Source: Guopingia tenuis | GTDB lineage: Bacteria; Bacillota; Clostridia; Christensenellales; Christensenellaceae | Assembly (NCBI RefSeq): GCF_014384805.1 | Contig: NZ_JACRSS010000004.1 | Span: 1 to 64,000, forward strand | Reading direction: 5' to 3' | Length of the DNA stretch: 64,000 bases | In this document: piece by piece, positions 7,962-16,564 of the stretch | How positions within the stretch are numbered: the first letter of the stretch is position 1 | Layout of the letters: the number at the start of each line of letters is the position of its first letter | Made by a program: the position numbers and the translations under genes | Notes under the pieces: model-generated | Databases searched by the model: none | The model's input: the letters and a program-made list of their open reading frames with translations, nothing else | What the model was told of the DNA's origin: nothing

Positions 7962-9320
7962 ATGGAAAAACGCAGTTCATTTTCGAGCCGCATTGGCTTT
8001 GTTTTGGCCGCGGCAGGTTCGGCCGTCGGGTTGGGCAATATCTGGCGGTTTCCCTATCTTGCGGCAAAATATGGCGGTGGGATCTTTCTTCTGGTCTATG
8101 TCCTGCTCGTAGTTACTTTTGGTTTTTCTCTGATGGTGGCGGAAATCGCCCTGGGGAGAAAGACCGGGCTTTCGGTGATCGGCGCCTATCGTTCCCTCAA
8201 CCGCAAATGGGCATTTCTGGGCGTCCTGTCTGCCATCGTTCCCATTATCATTGTTCCTTACTACAGCGTCATTGGCGGGTGGGTGACCAAATACTTTGCC
8301 GATTTCGTCACGGGAATGGGCGCGGCCACGGCGGGCGACGCTTATTTTAGTTCCTTCATCAGCAACGACTGGATGCCGCTGATCTGGCTGGCAGTCTTTA
8401 TCGGCCTCACGTTTGTTACGGTTTTGACCGGCGTGCAGAAGGGCATTGAAAAGGTCAGCAAATTTCTGATGCCCGTGCTGGTTCTTCTGACCATCGCTGT
8501 CACGATCTACTCCATTACACTGCCCGGCGCGATGGAGGGCGTCGCCTATTATTTTAAACCCGATTTTTCAAAATTCTCCATCGAAACCGTGCTGGCGGCC
8601 ATGGGGCAGATGTTCTATTCCATGTCGCTTGCCATGGGAATTATGGTGACGTATGGTTCCTATATGGGAAAAAAGGAAAATCTGGAAAAGTCCGTCAAAC
8701 AGATCGAGTATTTTGATACCGGCATTGCGCTGCTGGCAGGGCTGATGATTGTTCCGGCGGTATTTGTGTTCTCCGGCGGCGATCAGGCGGCGCTTTCCCA
8801 GGGCCCCTCCCTGATGTTCAACACGATGCCCAAGGTCTTTCACAGCATGGGGCCGGCGGGCAATGTCATCGGCGCTCTCTTCTTCCTGCTGGTGCTTTTT
8901 GCAGCCCTGACATCGGCGATTTCGCTGATGGAAACGGTAGTTTCGATCTTCTGCGACAAATTTCATATCTCCCGGAAGAAATCCTGTTTTATCACATTGG
9001 CGATTATTATTCTTCTGGCCCTGCCATCTTCCTTTGGGTTTGGGATGTGGAGCCATATCCAATGGGATGGAAAGACAATCCTGGATATTTTTGACTTTAT
9101 CAGCAATTCCGTTTTGATGCCGATTGTGGCGCTGCTGACGTGTATCTTCATTGGATATGTCATCAAGCCCAAAGCTATCACGGACGAGGTGGAGCTTAGC
9201 GCAAAGTTCCGGCGGAAAAAGCTCTTTGAGGTGTTTATTAAGTATATCGCCCCTGTGATTGTGGCGGCCATTTTGATCTGTTCTGTATTGCAGGGTGTTG
9301 GGCTGTTGGCGGCCTTCTAG
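7962..9320 (+). CDS. Sodium-dependent NSS-family transporter
   Basis: 452 residues from ATG 7962, the first Met that fits the family start; CGGAG lies 11 bases upstream. The first membrane helix carries GLGNIWRFPY at 23-32, the signature of neurotransmitter:sodium symporters, where unwound residues bind Na+ and substrate. Eleven or twelve hydrophobic segments follow, typical of the bacterial LeuT/Tyt1 branch. The expected function is Na+-driven uptake of an amino acid or related amine at the cell membrane; the substrate cannot be read from the sequence. It stands alone, with its own terminator at 9353-9394. Confidence 0.9.
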   Translation: MEKRSSFSSRIGFVLAAAGSAVGLGNIWRFPYLAAKYGGGIFLLVYVLLVVTFGFSLMVAEIALGRKTGLSVIGAYRSLNRKWAFLGVLSAIVPIIIVPYYSVIGGWVTKYFADFVTGMGAATAGDAYFSSFISNDWMPLIWLAVFIGLTFVTVLTGVQKGIEKVSKFLMPVLVLLTIAVTIYSITLPGAMEGVAYYFKPDFSKFSIETVLAAMGQMFYSMSLAMGIMVTYGSYMGKKENLEKSVKQIEYFDTGIALLAGLMIVPAVFVFSGGDQAALSQGPSLMFNTMPKVFHSMGPAGNVIGALFFLLVLFAALTSAISLMETVVSIFCDKFHISRKKSCFITLAIIILLALPSSFGFGMWSHIQWDGKTILDIFDFISNSVLMPIVALLTCIFIGYVIKPKAITDEVELSAKFRRKKLFEVFIKYIAPVIVAAILICSVLQGVGLLAAF

Positions 9321-9352
9321 GCAATATAACAATACAGATTTGGCAGAAACAG

Positions 9353-9394
9353 AAAGAGACTGCATAACGCATATCGTTGTGCAGTCTCTTTTTT
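9353..9394 (+). terminator. Terminator of the NSS transporter gene
   Basis: An 11-bp stem (GAGACTGCA with its complement across a 12-base loop) is followed by TTTTTT at 9389-9394, 33 bases after the stop codon. Confidence 0.8.
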
Positions 9395-9710
9395 GCAGGC
9401 TGGTGCTGCGGCGATTTGGATACATACAGGAAAGAAAAGATAAACGAAGAAACGGGAATTTTATTTGGAAGTGCCGTGATTTTTTAAAGACGGATTCCCC
9501 TGCGTTCCTGTTTTTTGGATCAGAAAAAAGCATGCCTGCCGGGATATTTTTGCTGGCAGGAACCGAAGATTGCGCCGCTGGAGAGGGGCTGAAAAATAGG
9601 ATATCCTAAGCATCTTTGCCGGAAGCCGCAGGGAAGAAACAAAATTTTATCCGGGCGATACTTCTTATATACGGGTGCTGATACCCTGCAACGGAGGGGG
9701 ATGCTGCAGA
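9395..9710. other. No gene seen
   Basis: About 315 bases between the transporter terminator and the end of the acetyltransferase gene. It contains a small CCTGCC/GGCAGG hairpin near 9535-9560 and no supported reading frame. Confidence 0.5.
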
Positions 9711-10298
9711 TCAGATCTGTTTGTATCTCTGCCGGTCAGCATCTGTGATTTCCCGCAGCACACGGCAGGGATTGCCGGCGGCAATCACATTTTCCGGAAC
9801 GTCGCGGGTCACGACGCTTCCCGCTCCAATGACAGCGCCGTTGCCGATGGTTATTCCGGGAAGGACCGTAACATTGGCGCCGATCCAGACATGGCTGCCA
9901 ATGGAAATGGGATGGGCAAATTCCAATCCCTCATCCCGCAGACCTGCATCCAGAGGATGTCCGGCTGTGGAAAAACAACAATTTGGCCCAATAAAAACAA
10001 AATCCCCGAAGGTCACCGGCGCACCATCCAGAATGATGCAGTTGTGGTTGGCATAAAAATCGTGGCCTATGAAGATATTTTTTCCATAATCGCACCAGAA
10101 AGGAGGGGTGATGACGACACGGTCGCCCATTTCGCCCAGGAGCTTTTTCAGAAGCCTGCGCTGCTCGCCGTCAGCAGAGGGGCGGCATCGGTTATATTGG
10201 AAGCACAAATCTTTGCATATAGCCCGTTCTTCCAGCAGCAATGCATCATGGTTGGCGTTATACAAAAGTCCGGCCCTGGCTTTTTCCCATTCTGTCAT
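9711..10298 (-). CDS. Sugar O-acetyltransferase, Maa/LacA type
   Basis: 195 residues on the minus strand with the layout of maltose/galactoside acetyltransferases: an N-terminal helical cap (TEWEKARAGLLYNAN, LLLEERAICKDL), then a left-handed beta-helix of hexapeptide repeats (VTFGDFVFIGPNC, ISIGSHVWIGANV, ITIGNGAVIGAGSVV) and a closing AAGNPCRVLREI. His in the STAGHPLD loop (about 114) is the expected catalytic base. It transfers acetyl from acetyl-CoA to a sugar hydroxyl in the cytoplasm, often seen as detoxification. Length matches the family. It is a single-gene unit facing the transporter. Confidence 0.9.
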   Translation of the reverse strand: MTEWEKARAGLLYNANHDALLLEERAICKDLCFQYNRCRPSADGEQRRLLKKLLGEMGDRVVITPPFWCDYGKNIFIGHDFYANHNCIILDGAPVTFGDFVFIGPNCCFSTAGHPLDAGLRDEGLEFAHPISIGSHVWIGANVTVLPGITIGNGAVIGAGSVVTRDVPENVIAAGNPCRVLREITDADRQRYKQI

Positions 10299-10444
10299 AG
10301 AAAATTCTTCCTTTCTCTTTTTTTGTTTCTCATCTTCTTGCAGTATACCCTAAAAAACACATAAAAGCGAGTGATGGGAAAGAAAAATGCCCTGACGGCA
10401 CAGGGCCCAGGGCAGGCGAAATAAAATGAATGATAAAACAAGAA

Positions 10445-10669
10445 TTAGGAACGGCCGTTTGCCTCCGCTTCGTTTTGAGATACCGGGTTATCGTCATAGA
10501 AATGATCTTTTGCAATATGGCGCAGCTCATGGAGATATGCTGCGCGCTGGGCCGCAGTATTTAAGGCGGAGTTAATATAAATGTTGAAAAAACCATCCTC
10601 GCTGGGAATTGTCACGGCGCGCACGGTGACCGGGAGGCGGATATAGCGCACCACTGTATTTTCTATCAT
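10445..10669 (-). CDS. Mini ImmA/IrrE-type metallopeptidase
   Basis: 74 residues, overlapping the XRE gene by 4 bases (ATGA). It carries HELRH at 47-51, the zinc-binding HExxH, and NEAEAN at 66-71 that would give the third ligand, so the core of an ImmA-like peptidase is present in very short form. Proteins of this size with the same pattern are known next to XRE regulators in Firmicutes prophage-like loci. In the ICEBs1 model ImmA cleaves the neighbouring repressor and thereby induces the genes it holds down; the same is inferred here for the XRE protein. Confidence 0.65.
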   Translation of the reverse strand: MIENTVVRYIRLPVTVRAVTIPSEDGFFNIYINSALNTAAQRAAYLHELRHIAKDHFYDDNPVSQNEAEANGRS

Positions 10670-11040
10670 TCGCTTTGACGAAGCGCCTCAATGATGCGAA
10701 CAGCTTTTTCCACATCCTCTTTGGTGGCTCCCTTGGCCAGCTGGAAAAGCATGCGCATCTCCGAGCGGTTTTTCAGTTCCTCGAGATATTCTCCCAGTTC
10801 GCTGTCCACTGCCGGGGCAGGGATGGGAGTATCCATGGGGACATCCTTGCCCAAAAGCCAGGCTTCATTGACGCTGAGAACCTGGGCCAAAGAGGCGACA
10901 TTGGCCTGCTTGGGTTCGTATTTTCCCGATAGATAGGAGCTGATCGCTCCCTTATTGATCCCGGTTTTTTCCGATAATTCAATCTGTTTCATCCCCCGGA
11001 CGCTTAGGGCTTCCCGGAGACGGCTTGCAATGGTGGCCAT
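10666..11040 (-). CDS. XRE-family transcriptional regulator
   Basis: 124 residues from ATG 11040, with AAGGAGG 7 bases upstream; a TTG two codons earlier is less likely. The N-terminal 65 residues form a phage-repressor HTH (QIELSEKTGINKGAISSYLSG, then ANVASLAQVLSVNEAWLLG). The C-terminal part is acidic and helical (about 80-124). It is followed by the mini ImmA gene and divergent from a 38-residue peptide gene. Three TTTAGAAAACTAAA-like sites in the intergenic region (11113, 11173, 11223) are the likely operators, so it probably controls both itself and the small gene. Confidence 0.9.
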   Translation of the reverse strand: MATIASRLREALSVRGMKQIELSEKTGINKGAISSYLSGKYEPKQANVASLAQVLSVNEAWLLGKDVPMDTPIPAPAVDSELGEYLEELKNRSEMRMLFQLAKGATKEDVEKAVRIIEALRQSE

Positions 11041-11112
11041 GGGCAATCCTCCTTTTATATAAATATAAGGATATCATAGAAATTGGGAAAACGCAACCAT
11101 AAACTAAAAAAA

Positions 11113-11236
11113 TTTAGAAAACTAAAAAAATATCTTGCATTCTTGCGGAAAACGTGATAAGATACAATTGAATTTAGAAAACTAAACATTACTCTGAATA
11201 AGGGAATGTTTTGCAAATAAAGTTTAGAAAACAAAA
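11113..11236. promoter_or_regulatory. Operator cluster and promoter between XRE and the small peptide gene
   Basis: TTTAGAAAACTAAA, a 14-bp near-perfect dyad (TTTAG-N4-CTAAA), occurs exactly at 11113-11126 and 11173-11186, with a degenerate third copy at 11223-11236. A promoter pointing right lies between the first two: TTGCAT 11135-11140, 17-base spacer, TAAGAT 11158-11163. Operators bracket the promoter, the layout expected of XRE repression. Confidence 0.75.
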
Positions 11237-11256
11237 CAAATGAGGAGAAAAAAGAT

Positions 11257-11373
11257 ATGTTGGAAATCTGCATCGGAGTTACTGTAATCAGCGCCATTCT
11301 CGCTTTGGCTCATATAGCCGCACGTTTCCTGCCGGACAGCCTGATGGATCGGCTGATGAAAATTCTTCGCTAA
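11257..11373 (+). CDS. 38-residue membrane peptide under XRE operators
   Basis: A short gene from ATG 11257 to TAA 11373. It has its own promoter (11135-11163), operators, a GAGGAG ribosome site 8 bases upstream and a strong terminator at 11464-11492, so it is well supported despite its size. The peptide begins MLEICIGVTVISAILALA and ends DSLMDRLMKILR: one membrane helix (about 4-22) followed by an amphipathic basic tail. That shape is shared with type I toxins, holin-like and small regulatory peptides. I recognise no family. Because it faces the XRE/ImmA pair, it is probably repressed in normal growth and released when ImmA cuts the repressor. Confidence 0.65.
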   Translation: MLEICIGVTVISAILALAHIAARFLPDSLMDRLMKILR

Positions 11374-11463
11374 TACAGCGGTGCGCTTCAAACGCGCAGT
11401 ATCCGCCCATAACTCTGGATTGGCTGTTGGGAAAATGGGAGACATGCATAGTCGTTTTGGTTT

Positions 11464-11492
11464 GCGGCCGCTGCCAATCCCGGCCGCTTTTT
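11464..11492 (+). terminator. Terminator after the small peptide gene
   Basis: GCGGCCG (11464-11470), a 10-base loop and CGGCCGC (11481-11487), followed by TTTTT. It closes the transcript of the 38-residue peptide gene. Confidence 0.8.
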
Positions 11493-11564
11493 GCTTCCCG
11501 GCGGGCAGGAAACGGAGAAGAGCTGCGGCATAGGATTTTTCCATAGAAAAATTGGGAAAAACAC

Positions 11565-11593
11565 TTGACAATGGGCAGGGGATTGTGTATTAT
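11565..11593 (+). promoter_or_regulatory. Promoter of the tRNA-Glu/tRNA-Val pair
   Basis: TTGACA at 11565-11570, exactly 17 bases, then TATTAT at 11588-11593. The first tRNA starts 20 bases later. Confidence 0.85.
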
Positions 11594-11613
11594 ATAGCAT
11601 GTCCGTTATTTGC

Positions 11614-11689
11614 GGCCCCTTGGTCAAGCGGTCTAAGACACCGCCCTTTCACGGCGGTAACAGGAGTTCGAGTCTCCTAGGGGTCACCA
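11614..11689 (+). tRNA. tRNA-Glu (anticodon TTC)
   Basis: 76 bases including CCA. Acceptor GGCCCCT pairs with AGGGGTC, the anticodon stem CCGCC/GGCGG holds loop CTTTCAC (anticodon TTC), and the T-arm holds GAGTTCGAGTCTC. It is co-transcribed with tRNA-Val 4 bases downstream. Confidence 0.95.
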
Positions 11690-11693
11690 TTTT

Positions 11694-11769
11694 GGGAGCA
11701 TAGCTCAGCTGGGAGAGCACCTGCCTTACAAGCAGGGGGTCACAGGTTCGAGCCCTGTTGCTCCCACCA
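11694..11769 (+). tRNA. tRNA-Val (anticodon TAC)
   Basis: 76 bases including CCA. Acceptor GGGAGCA pairs with TGCTCCC, anticodon stem CCTGC/GCAGG holds loop CTTACAA (anticodon TAC), and the T-arm holds ACAGGTTCGAGCCCTGT. A palindromic repeat module starts right after the CCA. Confidence 0.95.
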
Positions 11770-11770
11770 C

Positions 11771-11950
11771 GGGCGACGGCCCGGGCGAATATCGCAATTC
11801 ACAAAAGTGGGTTGCGGTATTTTTATGCCCAAAAGAAATGCCCCATACGGCTGTCTCTGCCATATGGACGCAGGATTTTTATCGTTTGCGGTGTTTTTTT
11901 CATAAAAGATGCGGCTGCTCCTCTTCCAAAGAAAATTCCAGATATGCCCG
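11771..11950 (+). repeat. Palindromic repeat module, copy 2, directly after tRNA-Val
   Basis: A GC-rich lead (GGGCGACGGCCCGGGCG) is followed by the core dyad 11789-11820 (ATATCGCAATTCAC, loop AAAA, GTGGGTTGCGGTAT) and a T-run, which would terminate the tRNA transcript. The conserved tail follows: CCCATACGGCTGTCTCTGCC near 11842-11861 and CTGCTCCTCTTCC near 11921-11933. It matches copies 1 and 3 at the same relative places, though less closely in the tail. Confidence 0.6.
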
Positions 11951-12390
11951 CGGGAAAAATTTTTGTTTGCGCCATATGCGGCCCTTGGCCATTCGTTTTT
12001 TTCCATTTCTTGCGGGGCGGGGCCTGCTGCACCGGAGTGGGGGAGCTGTTTCCTGGAGGGTGCGGGCAATTTTGCCGGCAGTTTCTGCTGCGCTATAATA
12101 GGGATAAAGAGGATCTTTCTTGCTGCCAGGGCTTCTGTTCTGCAAGGGGCATGCCATCGGGGCGGCCGGGCGGTCTCATTTTTCAGGGGGCGCCTTAGCG
12201 TATTTGGGTTATCCGGGATTCCCCATTCCGTGAACAATACGGAAAAATTTTTTCAAACGAGTCTGCGGAAAAGGGGCATAAAGCAGAATCTGCACGGGAA
12301 AGCGGGTATTTTGTCCTTTCTTAGAAAAATTTGCAATTTGTTATGACTTTAGGTAAAATGTGTTAGAATACTAGAATATATGTTTTTTCA
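11951..12390. other. No gene seen upstream of the flippase
   Basis: About 440 bases with several long but mutually overlapping open frames on both strands, none with a ribosome site or recognisable protein. The flippase promoter should lie near its right end (an AT-rich stretch with TTAGAATACTAGAATAT around 12363-12380). Confidence 0.5.
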
Positions 12391-12413
12391 AAAACGGAGG
12401 TGGGATCCAGGTT

Positions 12414-13967
12414 TTGGAAAGATCAAGGAATTCCATGCGAAATATTGCGTTCGCCCTGGGCGGACAGATTCTGAATATCCTCATGAGTTTTGCCATGCGG
12501 ACGGTGTTTGTCAACACCCTGGGGGAGGTATACCTGGGCGTAAACGGACTGTTTACCAACATCCTCATGGTGTTCTCTCTGGCGGACCTGGGCGTGGGGA
12601 CGGCGATTATCTACGCCATGTACAAGCCGGTGGCCGAGCACGACACCCACAAAATCCAGGCGCTGATGAACATGTATGGGCGGGCGTACCGCACCATCGG
12701 TATGGTCATCATCGGCATGGGTCTGGCGATGACGCCGTTTATACGGTATCTGGTGAAGACCGACCAGGATATTCCGGATCTGCAGGTGATCTTCCTGCTC
12801 TTTGTGGCCAATACGGCATCGACTTACTTCTTTGCCTATAAAGGGACGCTGATCACGGCTCACCAGAAAAATTATATCGTGACTAATGTGGTGTATTCCA
12901 CCTCCATTCTCTGCTATGGCGTGCAGATTGTGGTCATGTTGCTGACGCATAACTATATCCTGACGCTTTCCATCCAGGTGGGGACGAATATTCTGCAGAA
13001 TATCATCACCATGCTCATCGCCAACAAGATGTATCCCTATATCAAAAAGCGCAATAACGAATCGCTGCGCCGGCGGGAAAAACGGGGAATTTACCGCAAT
13101 ATGGGGGCACTGGTGTTCTATCGTACCGGGCAGGTGATTATCAACGGGACGGATAATATCGTCATTTCCGCTATGGTTGGCATTGTGGAGAGCGGCATTT
13201 ACTCTAACTATCTGCTTTTGACGACAACGATTAAAAATCTGCTGCAGCAGGTGTTCCATGCGATTACAGCCAGTGTCGGCAATCTGAATGTGGAAGAGTC
13301 GAACGAGACGAAATATAATGTGTATAACGCGATTTATTTCGGGAATTTCTGGCTCTTTGGATTCAGCACGGTCTGCTTCTGGGTGCTGTTTAACCCATTC
13401 ATTGAGCTGTGGATTGGCTCGGAATGGCTTTTGAGCCTGCCGGTCGTCTTTTGGATCGTGCTGAATTTCTATATGACAGGCATGCGGCAGGTGAATATCA
13501 CTTTCCGGGATACCATGGGTGTGTTCCGGGAAGGAAAATATGTCCCCATGATGGCGGCAATTATCAATGTGGTCGTCTCCATTTGGCTGGCGCCGACGCT
13601 GGGCCTGGAGGGCGTATTCATTGGAACCGCAGTTTCCACGGTCTCCACGCTGCTCTGGCTGGAGCCGCTTATTCTGCACCGCTATGGATTTAAACGCGGC
13701 TGCGCCGAATATTTCGTCAAATATGCGGCCTATTTCCTGACGACCGCCCTCTCCTGCTGGGTAACCAAGTTGGCCTGCGACGCGGTGTTCCCGGTGAATA
13801 CGATTCTCACCTTCATCGGCCGGCTGTTTTTCTGCCTGGTCATTCCCAACGCCATCATGCTGGGAATCTTTTGGAAAACAAAGGACTGCCATATGCTCCG
13901 CAACATGGTCATGGGTGTGCTGAAACGGCGGTCCCACAGAAAGAAGAGGAGAGTGACAGCATCGTGA
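12414..13967 (+). CDS. Polysaccharide flippase, Wzx/MurJ-like (MOP superfamily)
   Basis: 517 residues. The chosen start is TTG 12414 because the resulting N-terminus (MERSRNSMRNIAF) matches the family; CGGAGG lies 13 bases upstream, so an ATG at 12435 remains possible. About 12-14 membrane segments span the protein, with paired helices typical of MOP exporters. Cytoplasmic basic loops include YPYIKKRNNESLRRREKRG. Such proteins flip lipid-linked oligosaccharides across the membrane for cell-surface polysaccharides or teichoic acids. It overlaps the next gene by 4 bases (GTGA), an odd pairing with a DNA-repair-like enzyme; no glycosyltransferases lie nearby. Confidence 0.85.
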   Translation: MERSRNSMRNIAFALGGQILNILMSFAMRTVFVNTLGEVYLGVNGLFTNILMVFSLADLGVGTAIIYAMYKPVAEHDTHKIQALMNMYGRAYRTIGMVIIGMGLAMTPFIRYLVKTDQDIPDLQVIFLLFVANTASTYFFAYKGTLITAHQKNYIVTNVVYSTSILCYGVQIVVMLLTHNYILTLSIQVGTNILQNIITMLIANKMYPYIKKRNNESLRRREKRGIYRNMGALVFYRTGQVIINGTDNIVISAMVGIVESGIYSNYLLLTTTIKNLLQQVFHAITASVGNLNVEESNETKYNVYNAIYFGNFWLFGFSTVCFWVLFNPFIELWIGSEWLLSLPVVFWIVLNFYMTGMRQVNITFRDTMGVFREGKYVPMMAAIINVVVSIWLAPTLGLEGVFIGTAVSTVSTLLWLEPLILHRYGFKRGCAEYFVKYAAYFLTTALSCWVTKLACDAVFPVNTILTFIGRLFFCLVIPNAIMLGIFWKTKDCHMLRNMVMGVLKRRSHRKKRRVTAS

Positions 13968-14827
13968 TACGGTTTGGTCCGGCAGGAAATTCGGATGCTT
14001 TTTATGAAGAGGGCCATAAACATACAGTAGAAGCCATGGAATGGGTGGCCCGGATGGGGCTCAATGCCTATGAGGTTTCCTTTGGCCGCGGTGTGCGTTT
14101 AAAAGAGGAGACGGCAGGAAAAATCGGGGAAGAGGCCCGCAGATACGGCGTGGCCCTCAGCGTCCATGCGCCGTATTTTATCAATCTGGCGACAGACGAT
14201 CCGGAGAAGATCGCCAAGAATACGTCGTATTTTCTGGAGAGCGCCCGGGCGGCCCGATGGCTGGGAGCGGATCGGGTGGTTTTTCATCCGGGATCCTGCG
14301 CAAAAATGGACAGAAATCTTGCATTTAACATGACAATCCGCAACTTTTCTGCTATTATGAATAATATGGATGAACAGGGCTTTGGAGACCTGACGTTCTG
14401 CCCGGAAACCATGGGAAAGATCAATCAGCTGGGGGATCTTTTTGAGATTATCCAGCTGGCAAAAGTGGATGAGCGGGTGCTGCCCACCATCGATTTTGGG
14501 CATCTGCATACCCGGGGCCGGGGAGCCATCCAGACGCAGGAGGATTTTCGCAAAATTCTCGATGCCCTGGAGGACGGCATTGGCCATGAGCGGACAGCGC
14601 GCATGCACGTCCATTTTTCCAAAATTGAGTATACGGCTATGGGCGAAAAGCAGCACCGCACCTTCGCAGAGGAGGGCTATGGACCGCACTTTGAGCAGCT
14701 GGCGCCGCTCCTTTGGGAAAAAAGGCTGGAGCCGCGGATTATCTGCGAAAGCAAAGGGACAATGGCAATGGACGCCCTGGCCATGAAAAGGATGTTTGAG
14801 CAAGCAAAGGCAGGAAGACAGCAATGA
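13964..14827 (+). CDS. AP endonuclease family 2 TIM-barrel protein, deoxyribonuclease IV-like
   Basis: 287 residues from GTG 13964, which overlaps the flippase stop. The barrel carries the metal-binding signposts of endonuclease IV (Nfo): SVHAPYFINLA, VVFHPGS, a Glu in CPETMGK, DFGHLH and HVHFSKIEYT followed by another His. Nfo uses three Zn ions to cut DNA at abasic sites. The length (about 280) fits. It overlaps the peptidase gene by 4 bases, so the three form one unit. Sugar isomerases share the fold, but the spacing of the His/Glu motifs favours the Nfo branch. Confidence 0.8.
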   Translation: MIRFGPAGNSDAFYEEGHKHTVEAMEWVARMGLNAYEVSFGRGVRLKEETAGKIGEEARRYGVALSVHAPYFINLATDDPEKIAKNTSYFLESARAARWLGADRVVFHPGSCAKMDRNLAFNMTIRNFSAIMNNMDEQGFGDLTFCPETMGKINQLGDLFEIIQLAKVDERVLPTIDFGHLHTRGRGAIQTQEDFRKILDALEDGIGHERTARMHVHFSKIEYTAMGEKQHRTFAEEGYGPHFEQLAPLLWEKRLEPRIICESKGTMAMDALAMKRMFEQAKAGRQQ

Positions 14828-15888
14828 ACAAATTGGAACAGATCAGAGAATATATGAACAGAAACGATATCGACGGAGTGCTGTTAATCAGCCCGGAGAA
14901 TGTCCGGTGGCTGTCGGGTTTCAGCGGCGACAGTGCCCAGATTCTGGTGACGCAGAACCACCAGTATTTTATCACGGACTGCCGCTATATTGAGCAGGCG
15001 GAACGGGAAATGGGCGATACCTTCCGCTATATCAAGGCGGCCCATGCCGAGCGTCTGCGCCGGATCGACAAGCTCTTAGACAAGCATGGCACCAAATGCC
15101 TGGGCATTGAAAAAGAGGTTGTGACCATCAGCCTGATGCAGAAATACCAGGAATCCTGGTTTATGAAATATGCGTATATTGATGAAGAGCTTAAGCGGCT
15201 TCGGAGCATCAAGACGCCCGAGGAGCTGGCGCGCATGCGCGAGGGGGCAAAGATCACCCAGGCGGCGTTTGAGCACATTTTAGACTATGTGAAGGAAGGC
15301 GTCAGCGAATTTGATCTGCTGGCGGAGCTGCAGTATTTCCTGAATAAGCAGGGAACTGTGCCCTCTTTCCCGCCCATTATTGCCAGCGGGGAGAACGCCG
15401 CGCTGCCCCATGCGACGGTGTCTCACCGGAAGCTGCAGGCCGGCGATCTGCTGACTATGGATTTCGGCTGCATCTATCAGGGAATCTGCACGGATTTTAC
15501 CCGTACAATCGGCATTTCAGGGGTTGAAGAAGAACTGGAAATGATATATAATATTGTTAAATCTGCGAATTTGGCGGGTCTGGAGGCCGTGCGGGCCGGG
15601 ATCGGCGCCAATGAGGTGGATCAGGTGGTGCGTTCAGTGATCCAAGAAGCCGGTTACGGCGCGTATTTTGAACACGGAACCGGCCATGGCGTAGGGGTCG
15701 AGATTCACGAAGCCCCTGCCATCACTGCCTATTCCACGGACGTCCTTAAGGAAAACATGGTGATTACCATTGAGCCGGGGATCTATCTGCCGGGGAAGGG
15801 CGGCGTTCGCATTGAAGATATGATCGCTGTTACCGAAGAAGGGTACGAAAACTTCTATACGGCGGCGAAGGATTTAATTATTAAATAA
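14824..15888 (+). CDS. Xaa-Pro aminopeptidase, M24 family
   Basis: 354 residues. An N-terminal creatinase-like domain (about 1-125, with VLLISPENVRWLSGF) precedes the pita-bread catalytic domain. Metal ligands are visible as MDFGCIYQG with DFTRT (two Asp), HGTGHGVG (His), ITIEPGIY (Glu) and RIEDM (Glu). It removes N-terminal residues before proline in the cytoplasm. It sits directly before efp, with 14 bases between them, a gene order widespread in Firmicutes; both concern proline-containing sequences. Confidence 0.93.
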   Translation: MNKLEQIREYMNRNDIDGVLLISPENVRWLSGFSGDSAQILVTQNHQYFITDCRYIEQAEREMGDTFRYIKAAHAERLRRIDKLLDKHGTKCLGIEKEVVTISLMQKYQESWFMKYAYIDEELKRLRSIKTPEELARMREGAKITQAAFEHILDYVKEGVSEFDLLAELQYFLNKQGTVPSFPPIIASGENAALPHATVSHRKLQAGDLLTMDFGCIYQGICTDFTRTIGISGVEEELEMIYNIVKSANLAGLEAVRAGIGANEVDQVVRSVIQEAGYGAYFEHGTGHGVGVEIHEAPAITAYSTDVLKENMVITIEPGIYLPGKGGVRIEDMIAVTEEGYENFYTAAKDLIIK

Positions 15889-15902
15889 TCGGAGGTTTAT
15901 GC

Positions 15903-16460
15903 ATGGTATCTGCAGGTGAATTTAGAAAAGGAATGACTGTTGAAATTGACGGACAGGTTTGGATGATCGTCGATTTTCAGCATGTAAAACCGGGGAAGGG
16001 CGCTGCTTTTGTCCGCACGAAAATTAAAAACGTCATGACGGGGAACGTATTGGAACGCACCTTCAACCCCACGGAGAAATTCCCGCGGGCCATGGTGGAG
16101 AAGAAAGAGATGCAGTATCTCTATTCGGATGGGGAACTGTATTATTTCATGGATACGGAAACGTATGACCAGCTGCCGCTGAACCTGGATAAGGTGGAGG
16201 AGGCGCTGCCCTATATCAAGGAGAATATGAATGTGACCATCAAGTTCTTCAAGGGCGAGGCGTTTTCCGTGGATCCGCCGAACTTTGTGGAACTTCAGAT
16301 CACGGAGACCGAGCCGGGCTTCAAAGGCGACACGGCGACGGCGGGCAACAAGCCGGCAATCCTGGAAACCGGGGCCAAGGTTATGGTTCCGCTGTTCATC
16401 AATACCGGCGACATGATCCGCATCGATACGCGCACCGGCGAATATATGGAGCGCGTCTAA
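15903..16460 (+). CDS. efp: Elongation factor P
   Basis: 185 residues from ATG 15903 behind CGGAGG. It has the three beta-barrel domains of EF-P and the conserved tip loop HVKPGKGAAFVRTK, with Lys32 at the position modified in many bacteria; the closing motif GDMIRIDTRTGEYMERV is standard. EF-P enters the ribosomal E site and relieves stalling at polyproline. Its length equals the family norm. A strong terminator follows at 16472-16507. Confidence 0.97.
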   Translation: MVSAGEFRKGMTVEIDGQVWMIVDFQHVKPGKGAAFVRTKIKNVMTGNVLERTFNPTEKFPRAMVEKKEMQYLYSDGELYYFMDTETYDQLPLNLDKVEEALPYIKENMNVTIKFFKGEAFSVDPPNFVELQITETEPGFKGDTATAGNKPAILETGAKVMVPLFINTGDMIRIDTRTGEYMERV

Positions 16461-16471
16461 GAGAAAATGGG

Positions 16472-16507
16472 AATGCGGGGTTTTGCAGAAAAACCCCGCA
16501 TTTTTTT
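16472..16507 (+). terminator. Terminator after efp
   Basis: A 12-13 bp stem (AATGCGGGGTTTT and complement, loop GCAG) is followed by a run of seven or more T. Confidence 0.9.
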
Positions 16508-16517
16508 GAAAAAAGTG

Positions 16518-16546
16518 TTGAAAAATTCATGGAAAGGATGTATAAT
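16518..16546 (+). promoter_or_regulatory. Promoter of tRNA-Ala
   Basis: TTGAAA at 16518-16523, 17-base spacer, TATAAT at 16541-16546, 19 bases before the tRNA. Confidence 0.85.
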
Positions 16547-16564
16547 AACATCCGTAGCCAAAAT

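Noticed and set aside
11740..12237. 165-codon minus-strand frame over tRNA-Val and its repeat
   Set aside because: It runs through a tRNA gene and a palindromic repeat, the common source of spurious proteins.
12423..13937. 504-codon minus-strand frame opposite the flippase
   Set aside because: Rich in His, Gln and Asp as expected from reverse reading of membrane-protein codons; shadow of the real gene.
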